A model generated the notes under the pieces. That model saw only the letters and a list, made by a program, of their open reading frames with translations. It searched no databases and was not told the DNA's origin. A DNA stretch of 9,693 bases from Elusimicrobiota bacterium (lineage in GTDB: Bacteria > Elusimicrobiota > Elusimicrobia > FEN-1173): assembly GCA_003158755.1 (NCBI GenBank), contig PMLF01000134.1, positions 1-9,693 on the forward strand, in the 5' to 3' direction. Made by a program: the position numbers and the translations under genes. Positions 6,763 through 9,693 of this stretch are shown one piece after another; the first letter of the stretch is position 1; every line of letters starts with the position of its first letter.

Positions 6763-8223
6763 TCAGTTGAAGATTTTCGCTTCCACGGATTCGGCGACGG
6801 CCCGGCGGGGCACCCAGAACCGGAAACTGGACCCTTTGCCGATCTCGGATTCCGCCCAGATCTTTCCGCCGTGAGCCTCCACGATGCCCTTGGCGATGGC
6901 GAGGCCGAGGCCCGTCCCCTTGGGCCCGCCGATCTTCTCCCGCGTGCCGGGGACCTGCTTGAACCGCTCGAAGAGCTGTCCCACAAAATCCTTCGGGATT
7001 CCGATGCCCGAATCGACAACGCTCATCACGATCTTCTCGTCGTCGAACTCGCCGCGGATCGTGATGGAACCTCCCTCGGGAGTGAATTTGAAAGCGTTGG
7101 AAATCAGGTTGGTGATGACCTGCTTGATCTTCTCCTCGTCCAAGGACACGACGGGCACGTCCTCGGGGACCTCCATCTTTCCCGTCAGCTTTTTCTTTTC
7201 GAATAAAGGTTGGTAGAGGTTCAGGATATCCTCGGCCGTTTTCCGTATATTGACGGGAGACTTCCGGATCTCCACCCTCCCGGCTTTGAGTTTGGCCAAG
7301 TCCAGGATGTCGTTAATGAAAGTCGTTAAACGACCCGTGCTTTCCTGAATGATTCCGAAAGCCTTGGCTCGTTTTTCCGGTTTGATCTCCTCCAAGGGGC
7401 GGGACATCAAGAGTTCGACGTAGCCCGCGATGGCGGACAAGGGTGACCGCAGCTCGTGGGAGACGGAGGAGACGAAATCGTCCTTCAATTGATCGAGCTC
7501 TTTGAGCTTCACGGCCATCACGTTGAATTCCTTGGCCAGCAGCCCCAGCTCGTCTTCCCGTTCGAAATGGATCTGGGTGTCCAGGTTTCCGTCGCCCAGA
7601 GCCTTGGCTCCTTCCGCCAAAAGTTTCACCGGACGGGTGACGTATCCGGCCAAAACGATGGAGACGAAGACTCCCATGCCCAACGCGACCGCGGAGACGA
7701 TCAGGATCATGACCTGAGCCTTCGCCGTTTTCTCGCGGATGAGGCGGTCGACTTGGCTCTTATGGAACCCGACGTGGGCGATGCCCTTGTCCTGTCCCTG
7801 GAGTTCCACTCCGACGGCCCAATCAATGACGGGTTCGCCGCCGGGCACGTCCATCAACCGTTTGACCGGGCCGGCCGACGTTCCTTCCAGTCGCACGGCG
7901 TCGTTGAAGGAGGGAAAGAGGGCCGAAAACACCTCGTTTCGGGGGATGACGAGTTGAACGGACTTGTTGGCGAACACGGCATACGCCAGGCCGGGCACTT
8001 CTTTGGGCAGGCGTTGGACGTATTGAGTGAGGAGGACGACGTCGTTGGCCTCGGTGGCCTCCTGGCAGACGCCGCGCAGGCTGCTGAGAATATTGAGTTG
8101 GGTGCGTCCTGCCTCTTCCCGGATGGATTTGGACAGGGCCGCCACCAGCGTGAGGGCTATGGAGACAACCACCCCCGTCACCAGGAGGACGGTGACCAAG
8201 CCGATGCGGGTGCGCAGTTTCAC
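6763..8223 (-). CDS. Membrane-bound sensor histidine kinase (TM-sensor-TM-HAMP-HisKA-HATPase)
   Basis: This 486-residue inner-membrane kinase has TM1 at about 8-30, an extracytoplasmic sensor region at about 31-168 that I do not recognise, TM2 at about 169-193 and HAMP at about 193-245. The HisKA domain has the canonical H-box FVSSVSHELRSPLSAIAGY (His256 followed by Glu). The ATPase domain has N-box Asn376 (TNLISNAFKF), G1 VVDSGIGIP (402-410), F-box LFERF (417-421) and G2 GTGLGLAI (436-443). All catalytic residues are present. The start is GTG 8223, overlapping the adaptor stop as GTGA, with GAGG seven bases upstream. The overlap with the efflux adaptor suggests that the sensor responds to an envelope or export-related condition (inference). 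The next two genes encode its probable response regulators. Confidence 0.96.
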   Translation of the reverse strand: MKLRTRIGLVTVLLVTGVVVSIALTLVAALSKSIREEAGRTQLNILSSLRGVCQEATEANDVVLLTQYVQRLPKEVPGLAYAVFANKSVQLVIPRNEVFSALFPSFNDAVRLEGTSAGPVKRLMDVPGGEPVIDWAVGVELQGQDKGIAHVGFHKSQVDRLIREKTAKAQVMILIVSAVALGMGVFVSIVLAGYVTRPVKLLAEGAKALGDGNLDTQIHFEREDELGLLAKEFNVMAVKLKELDQLKDDFVSSVSHELRSPLSAIAGYVELLMSRPLEEIKPEKRAKAFGIIQESTGRLTTFINDILDLAKLKAGRVEIRKSPVNIRKTAEDILNLYQPLFEKKKLTGKMEVPEDVPVVSLDEEKIKQVITNLISNAFKFTPEGGSITIRGEFDDEKIVMSVVDSGIGIPKDFVGQLFERFKQVPGTREKIGGPKGTGLGLAIAKGIVEAHGGKIWAESEIGKGSSFRFWVPRRAVAESVEAKIFN

Positions 8224-9545
8224 TTCTGCACCTCGATGACCTTCACGGGTTGGCCGTCCTTCAAATCCTGGGGTTTCTGGGTGATCACCAGGTCTCCCGC
8301 CTCCAAACCTTTGGTCACCTGGGAGAACTGACTGGAGACGTAACCCACGGTCACGTCGCGGGCCTGGGCCTTGTTCTCCTTGGTGGCCACGAAGACGCGG
8401 GCGCCGGTCTGAGTTTTCTCGACGGCGTCGTTGGGAATGGCGATGGTGTTGTCCTCTTCGAAGATCGTGATGCGGGTGCGGGCGAACATGCCGGGGAGGA
8501 GGAGTCCCCCCTCGTTGTCGGCCCGCGCGTCGACGGTGAACGTCTTGGAGTTGCCCTGGCCGATGGGAGAGATCGTCTCCACCCGTCCGGTGAATTCGAC
8601 CCCGGGATAGGCGTCGACGGTGAGCACCACTTTCTGGCCGGGGAATATCTTGTCGATTTCTTTTTCAATGATGCCCACGCGCACCATCACGCTCTCGATG
8701 TTGACCAAGGTGGCGATCCGCTTGGACGGCGTTACGTATTCGCCCACCTCGGCGTCCTTGTCGCCCAGGATGCCGTCCCGGGGGGCCCGCATCATCGTTT
8801 TCTCAAGGGCGGATCGGGCCAAGTCCGATTCCACGCGGGCTTCCTCCAGACGTCCGCGAGTGACGCCGCCGAACGCGTAGAGCTTCTCGTACTGGTCCAA
8901 CTCCATTTCCGCTTTCTTCATCTTGAGGTAGGCATCCCTTTGGGAGAGGCGGGAGATCAAGTCCCCCTTTCGCAACTTATCCCCCTCGCGGAACTCGAAA
9001 AAGTCGATGGTCCCTTCGGTTTCGAAGCGGAGGGGGATCTCCGAACCGCCGGCGATGGTCCCCACCGCCACCAGCACGTCCTGGAACTTATCCAACTTCA
9101 CTTCCATCACGTTCACGGCCACCGTCTCGGCGCCCGTCTTTTTGGTTTCCTTGATTTCTTTCTTGGTGAAAAGGCCGAAGATCTTCACCACTCCCCAGAT
9201 CAAAAAAATAGCCAGTACGACCAGGGCGCCGATCTTAATCAATTTTTTCTTGCTGAAGTCCCCCCCGAGGCCCGCCGGACGCGGACCGCCGGGACGCGGC
9301 GGCTTGGGAAGGGCGAGTTTCGGCGGCGGGGGCAAAGGAACTTTCGCGCCCGGCTTGGGAGGGAGCGCCGGTTTCCCTGTGGCTTTTTCGTCCTTGGGTG
9401 GAACGGATGAGGGAACTGCGATATTCGCCTGGGGGTTTTCGGCTTCTTTCGAGACAACAACGCCTTCCGCCGGCGCCGGAGAACCGGCGGGCATCGGGCC
9501 CGAATCGGGCGTCGGGGGAACTTCGGAGGTTGGCTTTTCTTCCAT
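8220..9545 (-). CDS. RND/HlyD-type periplasmic adaptor (membrane fusion protein) with proline-rich N-terminus
   Basis: The protein is 441 residues. Residues 1-98 are a low-complexity cytoplasmic segment rich in Pro, Ala, Lys and Gly (for example VPLPPPPKLALPKPPRPGG). One TM helix follows at about 103-126, then the periplasmic adaptor. The adaptor has split lipoyl-like halves (about 167-200 and 253-285, MRAPRDGILGDKDAEVGEYV), a short helical hairpin (about 202-250), a beta-barrel (about 286-365, including PGMFARTRITI) and a membrane-proximal domain to the C-terminus. Such adaptors bridge an inner-membrane pump and an outer-membrane channel. Classical MexA/AcrA-type members are usually about 370-400 residues and start with a lipoprotein signal or TM, so the N-terminal extension is unusual. 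No pump gene follows; the next gene is a kinase overlapping by 4 bases. ATG 9545 has no evident Shine-Dalgarno. Family assignment is secure; the substrate is unknown. Confidence 0.93.
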   Translation of the reverse strand: MEEKPTSEVPPTPDSGPMPAGSPAPAEGVVVSKEAENPQANIAVPSSVPPKDEKATGKPALPPKPGAKVPLPPPPKLALPKPPRPGGPRPAGLGGDFSKKKLIKIGALVVLAIFLIWGVVKIFGLFTKKEIKETKKTGAETVAVNVMEVKLDKFQDVLVAVGTIAGGSEIPLRFETEGTIDFFEFREGDKLRKGDLISRLSQRDAYLKMKKAEMELDQYEKLYAFGGVTRGRLEEARVESDLARSALEKTMMRAPRDGILGDKDAEVGEYVTPSKRIATLVNIESVMVRVGIIEKEIDKIFPGQKVVLTVDAYPGVEFTGRVETISPIGQGNSKTFTVDARADNEGGLLLPGMFARTRITIFEEDNTIAIPNDAVEKTQTGARVFVATKENKAQARDVTVGYVSSQFSQVTKGLEAGDLVITQKPQDLKDGQPVKVIEVQK

Positions 9546-9569
9546 CGTGTTTGTAAAGGCGTCGTGAAA

Positions 9570-9583
9570 TTGATTTATATCAC
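9570..9583. promoter_or_regulatory. CRP/FNR-like palindrome upstream of the adaptor gene
   Basis: TTGATTTATATCAC matches the FNR-type consensus TTGAT-N4-ATCAA in 9 of 10 specified bases. It ends 25 bases before the adaptor start. On the minus strand it contains the AT-rich GATATA/TATAAA, which could equally be a -10 element; the matching -35 (TTTTAC, 9599-9604, spacer 17) is poor. It lies too close to the gene for a classical activating FNR site, so any role would more likely be repression. A single short match, tentative. Confidence 0.25.
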
Positions 9584-9606
9584 AAAAACCCCCTCGCCGT
9601 AAAACC

Positions 9607-9628
9607 GGAAAACGACGGGCCGTTTTTC
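9607..9628. other. Small hairpin in the adaptor leader
   Basis: GGAAAACG pairs with CGTTTTTC (8 bp including one G-T wobble) around the loop ACGGGC. A second hairpin, AGGCG-CTTC-CGCCT, lies at 9637-9650. Neither is followed by a proper U-tract on the minus strand, so they are not convincing terminators. If transcription starts near 9648 they would lie in or beside the 5' leader of the adaptor mRNA. Confidence 0.4.
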
Positions 9629-9654
9629 AGATCGAGAGGCGCTTCCGCCTGGTG

Positions 9655-9684
9655 AGTATATGTAATAGGACACTACTGTCCCAA
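9655..9684 (-). promoter_or_regulatory. Candidate sigma-70 promoter with palindrome in its spacer
   Basis: On the minus strand TTGGGA (9684-9679) and TATACT (9660-9655) are 18 bases apart, matching the -35 consensus in 4 of 6 bases and the -10 in 5 of 6. A perfect inverted repeat, GGACA-N4-TGTCC (9668-9681), sits across the -35 and spacer and would suit an operator. It would give a leader of roughly 100 bases for the adaptor gene. The same bases could instead be the end of an insertion sequence, in which case the promoter match is coincidental or the element supplies an outward promoter. Confidence 0.35.
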
Positions 9685-9693
9685 CGTTAAGTG

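Noticed and set aside
6756..7019. N-terminal extension of the Rec-GGDEF frame
   Set aside because: It overlaps the C-terminus of the membrane kinase in another frame; the receiver starts shortly after ATG 6755, which fits tight operon spacing.
8250..9410. Plus-strand open frame of 386 codons opposite the efflux adaptor
   Set aside because: His/Gly/Leu-rich shadow with no recognisable motif; the minus-strand adaptor explains the region.
1..9693. CRISPR arrays, tRNA or rRNA genes, phage or complete transposon
   Set aside because: No regularly spaced repeats, no cloverleaf or rRNA-like stretch, and no integrase or transposase frame were seen on either strand.

Overview
The window comes from a GC-rich, diderm (Gram-negative type) bacterium. 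The evidence for a second membrane is an envelope-spanning efflux adaptor. Every convincing gene lies on the minus strand, so the block is transcribed from right (about 9545) to left (1). Tight packing, four-base GTGA stop/start overlaps and weak or missing Shine-Dalgarno sequences suggest a long polycistronic unit. I cannot place the organism firmly. An uncultured Elusimicrobiota- or deltaproteobacteria-like lineage would fit the proline-rich, high-GC proteins and the density of Rec-domain kinases, but that is a guess from style, not from a marker gene.

Layout in transcription order: (1) a 148-base leader at the right edge with a possible promoter, a perfect 14-bp palindrome and two small hairpins, and possibly the end of an insertion sequence; (2) an RND/HlyD-type periplasmic adaptor with an unusual proline-rich cytoplasmic N-terminus; (3) a two-TM, HAMP-containing sensor histidine kinase; (4) a Rec-GGDEF response regulator with a GGDDF signature; (5) an OmpR/PhoB-type regulator; (6) a 101-base gap filled by a strong GC-rich inverted repeat; (7) a soluble Rec-histidine kinase whose catalytic His is followed by Arg instead of Glu/Asp; (8) an NtrC-type sigma-54 activator; (9) nadC; (10) birA; (11) a second soluble Rec-histidine kinase, cut by the left window edge.

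Functionally this is a signalling cluster: three kinases and three response regulators in under 10 kb, with two cofactor genes (NAD synthesis and biotin attachment) inside it. A likely wiring, inferred from adjacency, is that the membrane kinase phosphorylates the Rec-GGDEF and PhoB-like regulators. The soluble Rec-kinase would pair with the sigma-54 activator whose gene overlaps it by 8 bases. The adaptor is the first gene of the block, but no RND pump or ABC permease follows it, which suggests that it serves a pump encoded elsewhere or takes part in envelope sensing. No tRNA, rRNA, CRISPR array or complete mobile element was seen.
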